64,000 nt of DNA, from the NCBI RefSeq assembly GCF_037126465.1, contig NC_088204.1, positions 17,614,804-17,678,803 on the forward strand, in the 5' to 3' direction. The DNA comes from Ornithodoros turicata (lineage: Eukaryota; Arthropoda; Arachnida; Ixodida; Argasidae). The translations under genes were made by a program, and so were the position numbers. Numbering within the stretch: position 1 is the stretch's first letter; each line of letters starts with the position of its first letter. The notes under the pieces are model-generated. The model saw only the letters and a program-made list of their open reading frames with translations. It ran no database searches and was not told the origin of the DNA. This document shows, piece by piece, positions 36,501 to 45,880 of this stretch.

Positions 36501-39500
36501 GAGAAAGAAACATTTGAATTGAATTGAGTTGAATAGTGCAACTTCGTTATTAATGGTCACAATAATTACTGAACAATCCTTAGGTTTAGCAAAGTGAGTA
36601 ACGTCAAGTGCTGCACAATCAGTGCCATATTTTACTGGGAGTATAATGTGTGTGTTACACATTGTAAAAAGTGTCTGCAGGAGGCAGTTTATGTATGTAT
36701 GTGTGTTTGATTTGGTTGTGTAACAATACTCTTGGTACAGATGCATTCGCTTTGGTTTTACGATGGCTATTTGCATAGCCCTGGTGCTTTGCACCTATCC
36801 AACATTTATTGTATTCTGCTACTGATTGATGTGGTTGCATGGACAATTCAATTTGCAAACAAATACAAACAGCATGAATTGTTGTTGCAGTACCAGAGAG
36901 AGCCCCGGCGATATCGCCAAGCGGATATATGGTGCAGAACTTCAAGTCGAAGAGAAGTGTCATTCTTAACTTTGAGGTGAGCTTTCTCTTCTGCAAACAA
37001 ACAAAGGAAGGCAGAACTGGAGACAAATACATGTGCCTTAAAGGCCAAAAAATGTGGCTGCTGGAAGACTGTTTTTGTTGCATCCGTCAGCAACTGACAA
37101 ATAACATGACGGATCATGTTCCTTATAGCAGAGACGAGAGTTTTTTTCTTCTTTTTTTCATCAATGCATTAGCTATGTAGATGCTTGGATTTTGGAGCCG
37201 AATTACAGTGACACTGTTTGAAATTATAATCCATGTCCTCGTTGTATTTCAGAGCCTCAGTAGAGAATACTGGGCAGGGGCAACGTTGAATTACGTTATC
37301 CAGTGCTGCGAAGTCAACGTGCCACGAACGTGCTTCAACAAGACATCCGAAGACCCCACAGTCACAGTTGATGGGTTACAGCAGAATGTCAGCTACGAGT
37401 TCAAGATTTGGGCACAAAACGAGAATGGGGTCTCCAAGAGCCATTCTACAATCCAAATTGACCGCTATGATGAGCGTAAGGGCAGTTTACAGCCTGTGTG
37501 TTTTTGCATTCAGCAGGGATATCCGAGCTTCTTTTTGCTCCACGGGCCTCCGCGGAAGCATTGGGACGGTCCTGATTGAGTTCTCACGCAGGAAAATGGT
37601 AGAATGTGTGGGTTCAGAATAGAATAGAAATGAAAGGAGGAAGGAAGTCTTCACTCAGTGACCAAAGTAGTCTCGTTTTCACAAATCCAAGACTGCATGC
37701 ATTCCTCGTGATACTCACGGGGGACCCCCAAAATGCTCTGGGCACTGCAGCAGGAACTTGTGGTGACGTCAATAAATATCTCATAAGTGGTGGTCACAAC
37801 TGCAACTGCACTTCTGCGTACACTCAGATTTTTGTCTTTCCTTGTGTGATGCGACATGGACCCAGGGCTTGCATTCCAGAAAGGAGAAGCTTCTCAAAGG
37901 TTACCAAGGTTGCTCACGAAACAATTTGGTGTTCTCGATTAATCCAACTTGGAAACCAGTGCGTAGTATTTAGGCAGTGCAGTGAGACAGGCAAAAGAAA
38001 GTGCCTCTTCCTATGGGCGCCAAGGATAGTTTTCATGAAGGCAGCAGAAATAGCGTTAAATGTCCAGTTCACATTAAAACTGCTGTTTTTCTTCGCTTAT
38101 GTATTGTAGCACATAGAGGTAGCTTGTCGACTCATACAGTTGCAATCTTAAATTCTTGATTCTTGCCTTGGTGCACTGTCACCGATGCCACTGCTTGTGC
38201 CCTTAAATGGCAAATTATTAACAAGAGTGGGCTGCGAACTTTATAAAAGCAGGGAGGTCGCTATTTCCATGATAAGTTTGGACAAAACTTTCAACATGTT
38301 CTGTCTTGAGAGCTTTCCACTTTCACCAGTGAAATTCGTGTTCAAACTCATGCAGGCGTTAAAGGGAGCACATGATTCTTGTATGGTTTGAACCCGCCAC
38401 TCATATTTTCTATCTTTTCACCCTCCATGCAGTATTGGGAGCACCAGAAAACATAGAGGTAACGGCCCTGACGCCAAAGGAGTACCGTGTCTCCTGGAGA
38501 GCACCATCAGAGTTTGTGGAAGACGACCTGACATACACAGTGTTCTGGTGTCCTCGAATGGTGCCTCGATCCAATGCTTGTAATGACACCCTGAGGTGGC
38601 TGACCACAAACAACACCTCGGAGAAACTTGAGCTAGAACCTGACCACATTTACCAATTTGGTGTGGCTGCAAACAGCAGTGATAGGGCGTCGGGAATGGT
38701 GTGGACTACCTGCATCATCCCAGTTTCTAGAGGTGAGTGGCTGAATGACCTTTTGTTTTTCTCCCCCCACCCCTACCACCTCCATAAGCACGGCATAAAC
38801 TCTTGCGTTTGTTTTCATCCAGAGTTGGAGAAGATTACTCAGGTAACTCTGGAAAAGGATGGCCCACACAGCTTGCTCATGCGCTGGCAGGTGGAATGTG
38901 GAGTTCAGAAGCTGCTGATCGACGGCTACCAGATTGAATTGTGTGAGGTTACCAGTGAGTTCCGGAAGTCTGCACTGCATGACAGTTCAGGTATGAATGC
39001 GTGGCTGTTTATTTTGCTTGTGGTATGTAGCTGTTTTAAAACTGGTAGATTGCCTATCGCACTGCTTTCCCATTCTGCAATATTGTTAGTTTTCTTGGCA
39101 TATGCTTTCCACTTTTTCTTCTTTTTTTGTAGAGTGTGGCACGCTCTTTGAGATTTTCTCATAAATTTCACTTGTGGAACTGGAAAATTGCTTTCCTATG
39201 CAACATTCAGTTGTGTAGGTCACATGAGGGCATATAGCGTGGGAGTCTTTATTCCTGTGCAGGCCCTCGTGGTAGAGGTCTTTCAGCATATTCCCACGCC
39301 ACTAGTTTCTACTAGCGATGCCCCAGGACCTCCGGGGATTTTGAAGTCATTCACAAAGCTAATCTCTCTGTCTCTGTTTTTCTAGGCTGCCAGCAGGCGC
39401 ATTACAAGCCCAGCGAGTGTCACATCTACAATGTGAGTGATCCCGTTGTTGAAGATTCCATCTTGGATGGCCTGAAGCCACGTACAACTTACCGCGGTGC

Positions 39501-42500
39501 GATAAGAATTTTCTCCAAAGGAAGCTTTACTGTTGACAGTCCTGTGCAGTGCGCAGTGACAGATGCAATAGGTAGGCATCGTTCCAAACTGTGCCCTCGC
39601 GCTCGCCCATGGCATTTGCACTGTGCTTACACGTCCTCGTTGTTTGTTTGTGTTGCAGGTCCTGTGGTATCTATGATTGTGGGCATCGCTGTTGGGGGTG
39701 CCTTGGGACTTACACTTCTCGTGTTTGTGCTTTATCGCATGGCTGTATGGTAAGACCTGGTATTATGTCCTAGTCCTAGAGCACTTCAGAAGACTGTGTA
39801 ATTTGCTCAGTCAAAATTTTGACCAATCAACTGTACGTACGAAATAATTCCATCGAGCTTCGACGAGGACCGTTGAATAGTGAAACCACCTAATGCTGTA
39901 GCTGATATAAATACAGCCTTGTGTTTTAGGGTAAAACCTAGTATGTATAACTCATTTTTACTCCCCATTACGTAATCAGTTTGGGAAAAACCTGAAACCT
40001 CTGAAAGGTCAACAAAAAGTGAAAAAAAAAAAAGCACAAATTCAACCACTTGTGTGGGCACTGAGGAGCACTAAACCCTTCACTCACCACTGCTACCAAC
40101 ACCGCTCACCAGTGCAATCCTCCATCCAAAAATTGGCTCGCTCACGTGACATTGCCCAACTCTTTTGTTTTAAAACATTCTAACATAAAACCCCACTTTT
40201 TACCTCCCAATTTGTACAAAACATAAAACCCCAAAACGCAAGGGAGTGCGTATTGAACTTTTTTTTGTGTGTGTGTGTACATGTTACATGTCGTTCATTG
40301 GGGAGCAATCCCCGAAGCACTCTATAGTTACCGTAACACACTGTGTGCTAAGCACCTCATAGACATGCTCAAGGGCTTCCAGAATACATTTGTTACCTAT
40401 TTGTCCCCTGCTTTACTTTCAGTGTTTTTGTTCCTTTCTTTCTAGGGTCAAGAAGAAGTCTGACATGATAAAAGAAATGAAGGTTCAACTGCCAGATGCT
40501 TTGCATTCTTCAGAAGAGGTTAGGCTTTCTCCAGACTATTATGCAGGACAAATCAATGGCTCCTTGGTACTAGTAGCAGCAAAGGGATGAAAAGGCAGTA
40601 CTCAGCTATTTAACTGTATATTTTCCGTAAGGTGCGTGTGAACCTGAGCTAAGGCACAAGTTCACGTTCCAGGCTGGAATGCTGGCAACCTTTGACATTG
40701 CAGCTCCTTTGTTTCATGCTCATCTAAATGGGGAACAATGTTCCGCTTCAGTTTCATTTTCATAAGCTTGGCATTACTTGCTCAGTTGTGATGCTCGAAA
40801 GGAACGCTGCCCGCCGTGCTTTTGAAGGCCAGGCGTTAAGGACACATTGCCGCTTAGGCTCAAGCCATCCAAGTAGTTCTGGCTTTCAGATCGTGAGCAG
40901 AACAGTGTTTTTCTTGTCATGGTCTTGGCAGGTTGTCATCACAGATGAATAGTACTTAATCAGTGTCATGATCTAACTTCATAACTTACCATTCAACATT
41001 ATAAGGTTTTTGTAAATAAGTGCGTGAAAATTGAAAAGTAGGTAGGAGACTTTGCAAGAAATTCTCGATTCCATTTTGCCATTCCTGCCGTTTCGAGGTA
41101 GAGCAACACTGGTGTGACTGTGTGTGACTAATAGAAGCTTGCATGATATGCGAAGTCTCTAGAAGTGGAGCCCGAGAAGTTAATATTTTTTAAAATAAAT
41201 AATGCGCAATGGTGTTGTGATCTTCTCTCTTCAAGAACTACATCTATGAGGGCTGCCATTGCATTCTATTTATTAACCGACACTGTCATCCCCTCTGGGT
41301 CTGGCTGTTGCATGTACTTAATTCTATTAGAGACAATAATGTGCTGCAGTGGTACAACAGAGGAGCACTGGCATTATGCTGCTGCAAGACTGGCAAATCC
41401 CAAGTTTGTTAAGATACACACGAGCTCGTCAAAGGGATCGTTCAACTGCTGGCTCCCAAAACCTGTTAAACACTATATTGTCTCGTGTAATTTATTTCCA
41501 CAGTCTGAGCTGGATCGCTGTTCTGTCCTCTGTTGTAATTTTTGGAAGTTTGTTTTGCAAATAAAATTAGGTGTGCTGGTAAGGGATTCTGCACTGAAAG
41601 ACATCTTGGCATTTGAAGAGATACACTGGAAATCTGAACCTGACTTTGTGTTGATGTGGCATGTAGCCTCTTGAACACAGTATGTGCTGTTTCAAAAAAA
41701 AAAAAAAAAAATTTTTTTTGTCGTCTCAGTACTATCTTGGTGCGCCTGCTTCATGAAACCTAAACTCTGACGTTGGTCTAGCCTTGGCATGGGGCTGATT
41801 GAAACCTGGGTGTAATGAATCTAGCCGATTTGCCCTTTTCCGAGTACCGTATTATTGATACAGCGGCTTCAAAATATGAGTGTCTTCTACAGCATAAATT
41901 ATAAGGTTGCAGGAAAACGTACTACGTTTCTGCATGCAAGTAATAAATACATGTTTGTAAACACAAACATAATGGATGTGTCACTATAATGGATGCACAG
42001 ATCAATCTCCATTACTCAGTGTAACATGTTGCATAGTTTACGGCTGTCAGTTACAGTAATTCCTACGTGGCAATAAGTTATGTTTTCACAATGAGTTAAT
42101 AATAATAAGTTAATAAGTTTATGCTATGTGAGGTCATCACTGCAAATGCTATCACTAAAAACCACTAACTATAACACAGGTAGGTCATGGCCACTGTAGG
42201 ACGCACACATTGATAAGATCTAGACGTCTTTTTCGTATAAAGGCCCTGAAGCTGTGCAGCTTTTCATTGGGGAAAAGGATAGTTTCCTTCTTGACGCTGA
42301 GAAAGTTGCAAATCTGGTTCCTAGTGTTTGGATGTCAATGTTGCAGGTCTCTGAAGGTGTGACGGAGCTGAAGACTTGACAGACCGATACAGTTATGTCT
42401 TTTTTATCTGGGTTTTGCTTTACCAGAAAACTCATTCGTATAAGCGGAGTTGGAACAGTGTCTTCCATTAGAACCCCACTCAGTTATACACAGTTTGGTG

Positions 42501-45500
42501 TCTGGGCTTAGAACGCGGTGAAGATTCAAGATTTCCTCCAGCTACTTTGACACCGATGTACAGGCTGTGCCGTTTTGCCCCTGCTTGTACGCTTGACCTC
42601 AGCGTTCCCTGGCAGGATTCTGCATGTGATTCATTGGATATTCCACGAATACGTGTACAAAAAGGTTATTTAATTTGTTAATTAATGGTGCCACTGCGTG
42701 CAGCAGAAGCACTGATTGAGGACGACGATGTGGGCGCAAGTTCCCCAGTTGTCAGGTGACACAATATTTGCTCAAGTGTAGGACAGCACCTATCGTATCT
42801 ACCTGTCAAGTATCGCTTATTGTCTCCAAAATAGTCAGCAGGGTTTCACATGTTAGAGCTCATTTATGATATCTTTAAAGAATAATAATGCTTCTGGTGC
42901 AATGGGGCACATCTGCAGGGCTTCTGCAAGGTGCATAATGTAAAAACCCCGAGACTAGGGAACACGAAGGAACAGACACAACACGAAGTCTGCAAGGTGT
43001 CCATTTTTGTGCTTCAGCACTACATAAGGGTGGCTATGGCAATAAATGTTGAATGGACATTTAATCAAATCGTAGCCTTTTGTACTTAGACCGCTGTTAC
43101 ACCCCAGGTTTCAATTGAGGACAATTGGTCATTAAATTCATTGCCACAGTGCAATGTAACATGCCAAGATGGAAATCTTTGTGCGGAGAACAAAATCCGT
43201 AAGCATGATGCAAGTCAGAGTTTCAGCGAGTTTCCCGCGAAAGAGTATTTTCCAGCCTCTTCAGCAGCTAGCCGATTAACAGTCCCTTTTGCTGCATGCA
43301 GCACTAAAAAGGGTATGCTAAGGCTTGCCTTTTTTTTTTTGCCTTGCAGAATCAGATGCAAAGCTACAAGAACAACCAAAATGGAGTGGTTCGTAAGGCA
43401 AGCGACGCGAATGGCAGCCCGCGTAGCATCTATGGCCGCTCGTTTGGTACGGACGGTGGTGTCAATAAACAGAGGCATAACTCTGGTCACTCTGAAGGCA
43501 GCAGTTCCTCCACTGACGAGGTAAGGAAGCTGGTCGTCATACGACAGCGTTGGGAGCACTCGAAAAAGCACTGGATTGCTTTGGGGGGGGGGGGGCACGG
43601 CTTCGTCGGTAGCCTGGCTTGCGCACTCCAAAGCACGCATGTGATATCGCAGGTCGTCTCACCTTGCGACAGTTTGTGTGCGTGGCTGAGTTGTGCTTCA
43701 TAGAAAAAGCCGGCATGGTAATAACCAAGGAATCTGAGCCGCTCTTTTAATCACATGTGACATGACACATCACAGCTTCAGCCTATGGCAACTATTACAA
43801 TGTTTAAAGGTTACCGATGCGTTCATCAGGCACGGTACGAAATCGTTTGTGTCGCTTGCGTCCATAAAAATAGCACAGCGCACATGAGCTATTACTGTGT
43901 AATTAGGGCCTGACTTTTTTGGGTTATATTTTCGAGCAAAATCGGGGGGGGGGGGGGGGGGTAAATATCGGGTTATATTTTGCTTCAATAATTTGGGTGG
44001 AATCGGGTTGAACTTAACCTGATTCAACCTAATTCTGGTTGAATCGGGTTGAATCAGGCGTAAATCGTAGACAGTAGACACGGCACATCAGTATTTAGTC
44101 CATGCATCTAAGAGGCAGCAGGGTCTCTGTTTTGACATTTTGTGTATTAGCGTATTTACGCGGTTACAACACAATTTCCAAAGTTGTGTGTTAGTTGTGA
44201 TGACTTCAGATTCCCCTGGTCCAGCATTTTTCGGGGAAATACCTGGTTAAACCCTGTGTTTCCTGATTTGAATTGGGAGGCAAATATCGGGCATAATCGG
44301 GTACAACCCTAAAAAGTCGGGCCCTATGTATAATCTGTAACAAATGCAAACTTCTTCAACTGCAGCAAACTAAGGTGAGCAACACGTTCTTGCAGCTCCT
44401 GTACAAGAATATCCGCCGCGGCGATGCCCTTGGCCGCAACCCTAGTGGGGACAGCAGTGGTGGCAGCTGCCAGGGCCACGATAGCCTCACCTCTGTTGGA
44501 ACTCAACGCACCCAAGCCTCCTCGTGTGACTCCGGTGCTGAAAGCGATGCTGCTGCACCGCCTTCCCCGGATTCCGTCTTTGGGAGCCACACACCTCTGG
44601 CCCGTGTTCGGCCCCTGCCGAAACTAGACGAGGACGAAGATCGAGACAGCCAGGACTCCGGTCTGGATGCCGGTCCGAGTCAGCAGGCGTACAGCAAGCT
44701 GGGCGTCGTACCCGAACCGCCAAATCCGCTTGCGAGCCAACTTCTTGCCAACAGCGAACCGTCCCTGTTTGACGTCGACAGCGCCGAAGTTGCGGCGGTC
44801 GAACCGGCGCCGGAAGTGGCCTCTTACAGTAAATTTGGGCTTGCCAAAAGTGCAGGCAACATATCCGGGATGGACCGGCACTCTGCCCCATTTTCTGTCT
44901 CCCAGTCGCAGCCGCCCACACAGGACACCCCATCGGCGATGCCCTACTCAAGATTAGGGCTGCGCCACCAAAGGCCAGGTGGGGGAAAGCCGTTTGGTGG
45001 CACCGACGTCACCGTCGGAGTGATGTTGGAGCAGCCACACGTCTTACCGCATATCAAGGACGTTGCAGCTCCACTTACCTCGAAGCCTCCTACTGGCTAT
45101 GTTGCGGTTGGGCAGGCGGTGAAATCCCCTGTGGTTCCAGAATCGGGGCAGGGATATTCAAAGTTTAGCATTCAGCCCGCACCGCAAGTTTCCAGTGCAA
45201 CAAGCGGTTATGTGCCACTGGAGGCTGTTGTTATTGGCAGTGGAAGGCCACCCCTTGCTCCTGTAGTACAGCAAGAACTACCGGAAACAGCTAAAAGCTT
45301 GAAGTCAGATAGTGACGAGTCACCAGAGAGTGTGTCGACTTCAGATGACGCTGCTATCGCTGGTGGCGAAAACAGCAACGCCTCTTTAGAAGACTTCTCG
45401 TTCTCCAGTCTGTCCGCTCCAAGCAACGAGGAAACTCTATCTGAGCAACCTGTAGCGGATGGTGTCCAGTCTCCCTCTCTACAGCCGTCATCCAGTGGTT

Positions 45501-45880
45501 ACGTGTCAGCCTCATCGTTGCCAACGTCGGACCACCGGTCTGAGCCGCCGGGACAGCCACCAGTACAGTGTGCGCCACCAACCATGAATGGTTACGTTCC
45601 AGCACTATCGGTTCCGAAGGACAGCCATCCTGTTGTGAATGGTGTGCGAGATGAATACGTCTCGCACAACGCCGCGTTCGAGTGGGCACGGTCACCCTCC
45701 TCGGACCAATGCCAGCCATGGACAGCGGGTGTGTCCGAGGGAAAACCGTGCGCTGCCACAAACGGCTATGTAGCGCTATCAGCAGTGACGGAACCACCGA
45801 GCGCGAGGACTCCTAGTATCGCAGTGCACGTAAATGCAGGGTCGTCCCCATCTTCACAACATGTAGACTGTTCTGTGTGA
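33259..45880 (+). CDS. dome: Domeless/gp130-type class I cytokine receptor (gene span, 14 coding exons, 5' end missing)
   Basis: Single-pass receptor for a helical cytokine, expected to signal through JAK and STAT. Joining 14 exons gives about 1238 residues downstream of the missing signal peptide; every junction keeps the reading frame. Numbering from the codon at 33261: Ig-like domain 1-95, cytokine-binding module 96-301 (C-x9-C-x-W in the first half, a degenerate WSxWS, DPWSNNV, in the second), fibronectin III domains at about 302-404, 405-504 and 505-622, transmembrane helix 626-648, cytoplasmic tail 653-1238. Many N-glycosylation sequons lie before the helix. The tail carries ten tyrosine motifs of two kinds (YSKxG-like and GYVxxxxV-like). 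The domain order fits insect Domeless and vertebrate gp130/LIFR. Tick Dome proteins are the closest named relatives I know of, and the symbol is assigned on architecture alone. The first coding exon was not found. Introns hold several miniature transposons. Confidence 0.88.
33755..33797. repeat. 15-base tandem repeat in receptor intron
   Basis: Nearly three copies of TGTGGAGCATGATGC between the first two receptor exons. Confidence 0.85.
34599..34728 (+). CDS. dome: Receptor exon: cytokine-binding module, first half
   Basis: Starts after GGTTCTAG and ends at GCTGG|GTGCGA, phases 1 to 2. It encodes PPPVENFRCVAYYFKSLNCS followed by WE, which holds the C-x9-C-x-W signature of class I cytokine receptors. 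This is the strongest family marker in the gene. Confidence 0.88.
34762..35089. mobile_element. hAT-like miniature element (TAGRGCCTGA family), copy with exact target duplication
   Basis: 328 bases in a receptor intron. Ends are TAGAGCCTGAAGTTTT and its near-complement at 35074-35089. The 8-base target GCTATTCA is repeated exactly at 34754-34761 and 35090-35097. Internal CCCGAATTT and CCCGATTTTTACC motifs relate it to the elements at 35968 and 43914. No coding capacity. Confidence 0.85.
35164..35345 (+). CDS. dome: Receptor exon: cytokine-binding module, second cysteine pair
   Basis: Acceptor CCATGCAG before 35164, donor ATAC|GTAAGT after 35345, phases 2 to 1. It carries the second cysteine pair of the domain (YRYCPEVSDDKMSCSW). 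A second possible acceptor 11 bases downstream (TATCCCAG) would break the frame with the preceding exon, so the first was chosen. Confidence 0.85.
35422..35576 (+). CDS. dome: Receptor exon: second cytokine-binding domain, first part
   Basis: Acceptor AATTTCAG, donor TGGAAG|GTATGC, phases 1 to 0. Encodes the start of a fibronectin III fold (VSEPNKFDCSAV, then SATLSWNDPEE), the second half of the cytokine-binding module. The intron before it is only 76 bases. Confidence 0.87.
35688..35838 (+). CDS. dome: Receptor exon: second cytokine-binding domain with degenerate WSxWS
   Basis: Acceptor CAACCCAG, donor AGATG|GTGAGC, phases 0 to 1. Contains HPFTNYTFLLASRSS, a typical FNIII E-F strand stretch, and SDPWSNNVTL where WSxWS is expected. 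Domeless-type receptors commonly have a degenerate form of this motif. The intron before it is 111 bases. Confidence 0.88.
35968..36411. mobile_element. Miniature element (TAGGGCCTGAC family)
   Basis: 444 bases in a receptor intron, terminal inverted repeats TAGGGCCTGACTTTTT / AAAAAGTCAGGCTCTA. Its interior is an inverted copy of the one at 43914: both share the segments around GACCCTGCTGCCTCTTAGATG. No clear target duplication remains. Confidence 0.8.
36891..36976 (+). CDS. dome: Receptor exon: third FNIII domain, N-terminal part
   Basis: Acceptor TTGTTGCAG, donor TTTGAG|GTGAGC, phases 1 to 0. Encodes VPERAPAISPSGYMVQNF and SVILNFE, a usual FNIII entry. Confidence 0.82.
37253..37475 (+). 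CDS. dome: Receptor exon: third FNIII domain, C-terminal part
   Basis: Acceptor TGTATTTCAG, donor GAGC|GTAAGG, phases 0 to 1. Contains LQQNVSYEFKIWAQNENGVS, a textbook FNIII F-strand, plus extra cysteines (QCCEV, RTCFN) that may pair. Confidence 0.88.
38433..38732 (+). CDS. dome: Receptor exon: fourth FNIII domain
   Basis: Acceptor CCATGCAG, donor TAGAG|GTGAGT, phases 1 to 1. A whole FNIII domain in one exon: GAPENIEVTALTPKEYRVSW, then TYTVFWCP, ending with YQFGVAANSS. Sequons include NDT, NNT, NTS and NSS. The 957-base intron before it shows nothing else recognisable. Confidence 0.9.
38823..38990 (+). CDS. dome: Receptor exon: fifth FNIII domain, N-terminal part
   Basis: Acceptor TTCATCCAG, donor TTCAG|GTATGA, phases 1 to 1. 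Encodes ITQVTLEKDGPHSLLMRWQV and DGYQIELCEVTS. Confidence 0.88.
39386..39571 (+). CDS. dome: Receptor exon: fifth FNIII domain, C-terminal part
   Basis: Acceptor TTTTTCTAG, donor AATAG|GTAGGC, phases 1 to 1. Ends the ectodomain with LDGLKPRTTYRGAIRIFSKG and a final cysteine (VQCAVTD). Confidence 0.88.
39659..39749 (+). CDS. dome: Receptor exon: transmembrane helix
   Basis: Acceptor GTGTTGCAG, donor GTATG|GTAAGA, phases 1 to 2. Encodes the single transmembrane segment VVSMIVGIAVGGALGLTLLV followed by FVLYRMAVW. Basic residues follow in the next exon, so the C-terminus is cytoplasmic. Confidence 0.92.
39917..40243. mobile_element. Miniature inverted-repeat element in receptor intron
   Basis: Inverted ends CCTTGTGTTTTAGGGTAAAA and its imperfect complement ending GCAAGG. 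Internal ACTCCCC and TTTTTACCTCCC motifs recall the TAGGGCCTGAC family. No clear target duplication. Confidence 0.6.
40446..40518 (+). CDS. dome: Receptor exon: juxtamembrane tail with box 1-like segment
   Basis: Acceptor TCTTTCTAG, phases 2 to 0. Encodes WVKKKSDMIKEMKVQLPDAL. The KVQLP stretch sits where gp130-family receptors carry the proline-containing box 1 that binds JAK; this assignment is by position and is tentative. The donor GAAGAG|GTTAGG is weak, which leaves room for read-through into the short tail. Confidence 0.82.
40446..40590 (+). CDS. dome: Alternative terminal exon: short-tail receptor isoform
   Basis: If the weak donor at 40519 is not used, the frame continues for 23 codons to a TGA at 40588-40590. 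The receptor would be about 700 residues with a tail of about 48 residues. The extension ends DYYAGQINGSLVLVAAKG and includes YAGQ, a YxxQ motif of the kind that recruits vertebrate STAT3. None of the long-tail tyrosines is of this type. A poly(A) signal at 41560 would end the transcript. Intron retention without protein function is the alternative; cDNA would decide. Confidence 0.45.
40591..41585 (+). other. Candidate 3' UTR of short-tail receptor transcript
   Basis: Follows the TGA at 40588. It ends near the poly(A) signal AATAAA at 41560-41565. A long A run at about 41695 is genomic. If the long tail is made, this is intron. Confidence 0.4.
43350..43520 (+). CDS. dome: Receptor exon: cytoplasmic tail, Ser/Asn-rich
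   Basis: Acceptor GCCTTGCAG behind a long T tract, donor GACGAG|GTAAGG, phases 0 to 0 (57 codons). Low-complexity Asn/Gly/Ser sequence with two tyrosines (SYKNNQ, SIYGRS) and a run of four serines. The exon can be included or skipped without a frame change. Confidence 0.82.
43914..44326. mobile_element. Miniature element (TAGGGCCTGAC family), third receptor-intron copy
   Basis: 413 bases between the last two receptor exons; inverted ends TAGGGCCTGACTTTTT and AAAAAGTCGGGCCCTA. Flanks TGTGTAAT (43906) and TGTATAAT (44327) agree at seven of eight bases, as expected for an aged hAT target duplication. It contains an 18-base G run. It ends only 39 bases before the final exon. Confidence 0.82.
44366..45880 (+). 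CDS. dome: Receptor last coding exon: tail with ten tyrosine motifs
   Basis: 504 codons, then TGA. The reading frame is open from the acceptor CAACTGCAG. Ten tyrosines sit in short conserved settings separated by Ser/Pro/Gly-rich linkers: YSKLG (44690), YSKFG (44825), YSRLG (44945), YVAVG (45098), YSKFS (45155), YVPLEAV (45209), YVSAS (45500), YVPALSV (45593), YVSHN (45656), YVALSAV (45767). YVPL and YVAL fit the Y[V/L]xL class of STAT5-type SH2 ligands. A second in-frame acceptor (TTCTTGCAG before 44396) would remove ten residues. Acidic and serine clusters suggest casein-kinase-type sites. Confidence 0.9.
   Translation, partial: QTKVSNTFLQLLYKNIRRGDALGRNPSGDSSGGSCQGHDSLTSVGTQRTQASSCDSGAESDAAAPPSPDSVFGSHTPLARVRPLPKLDEDEDRDSQDSGLDAGPSQQAYSKLGVVPEPPNPLASQLLANSEPSLFDVDSAEVAAVEPAPEVASYSKFGLAKSAGNISGMDRHSAPFSVSQSQPPTQDTPSAMPYSRLGLRHQRPGGGKPFGGTDVTVGVMLEQPHVLPHIKDVAAPLTSKPPTGYVAVGQAVKSPVVPESGQGYSKFSIQPAPQVSSATSGYVPLEAVVIGSGRPPLAPVVQQELPETAKSLKSDSDESPESVSTSDDAAIAGGENSNASLEDFSFSSLSAPSNEETLSEQPVADGVQSPSLQPSSSGYVSASSLPTSDHRSEPPGQPPVQCAPPTMNGYVPALSVPKDSHPVVNGVRDEYVSHNAAFEWARSPSSDQCQPWTAGVSEGKPCAATNGYVALSAVTEPPSARTPSIAVHVNAGSSPSSQHVDCSV

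Noticed and set aside
41165..41674. 169-codon + strand frame
   Set aside because: It spans the poly(A) signal at 41560, overlaps frames on both strands and has no domain; it lies in the short-form 3' UTR or intron.
43344..43703. 119-codon frame as an independent gene
   Set aside because: It is the receptor exon 43350-43520 read past its donor GAG|GTAAGG.
44375..44395. A 21-base intron GTGAGC..TTGCAG in the last receptor exon
   Set aside because: Far below the minimum length for spliceosomal introns; better read as two alternative acceptors.
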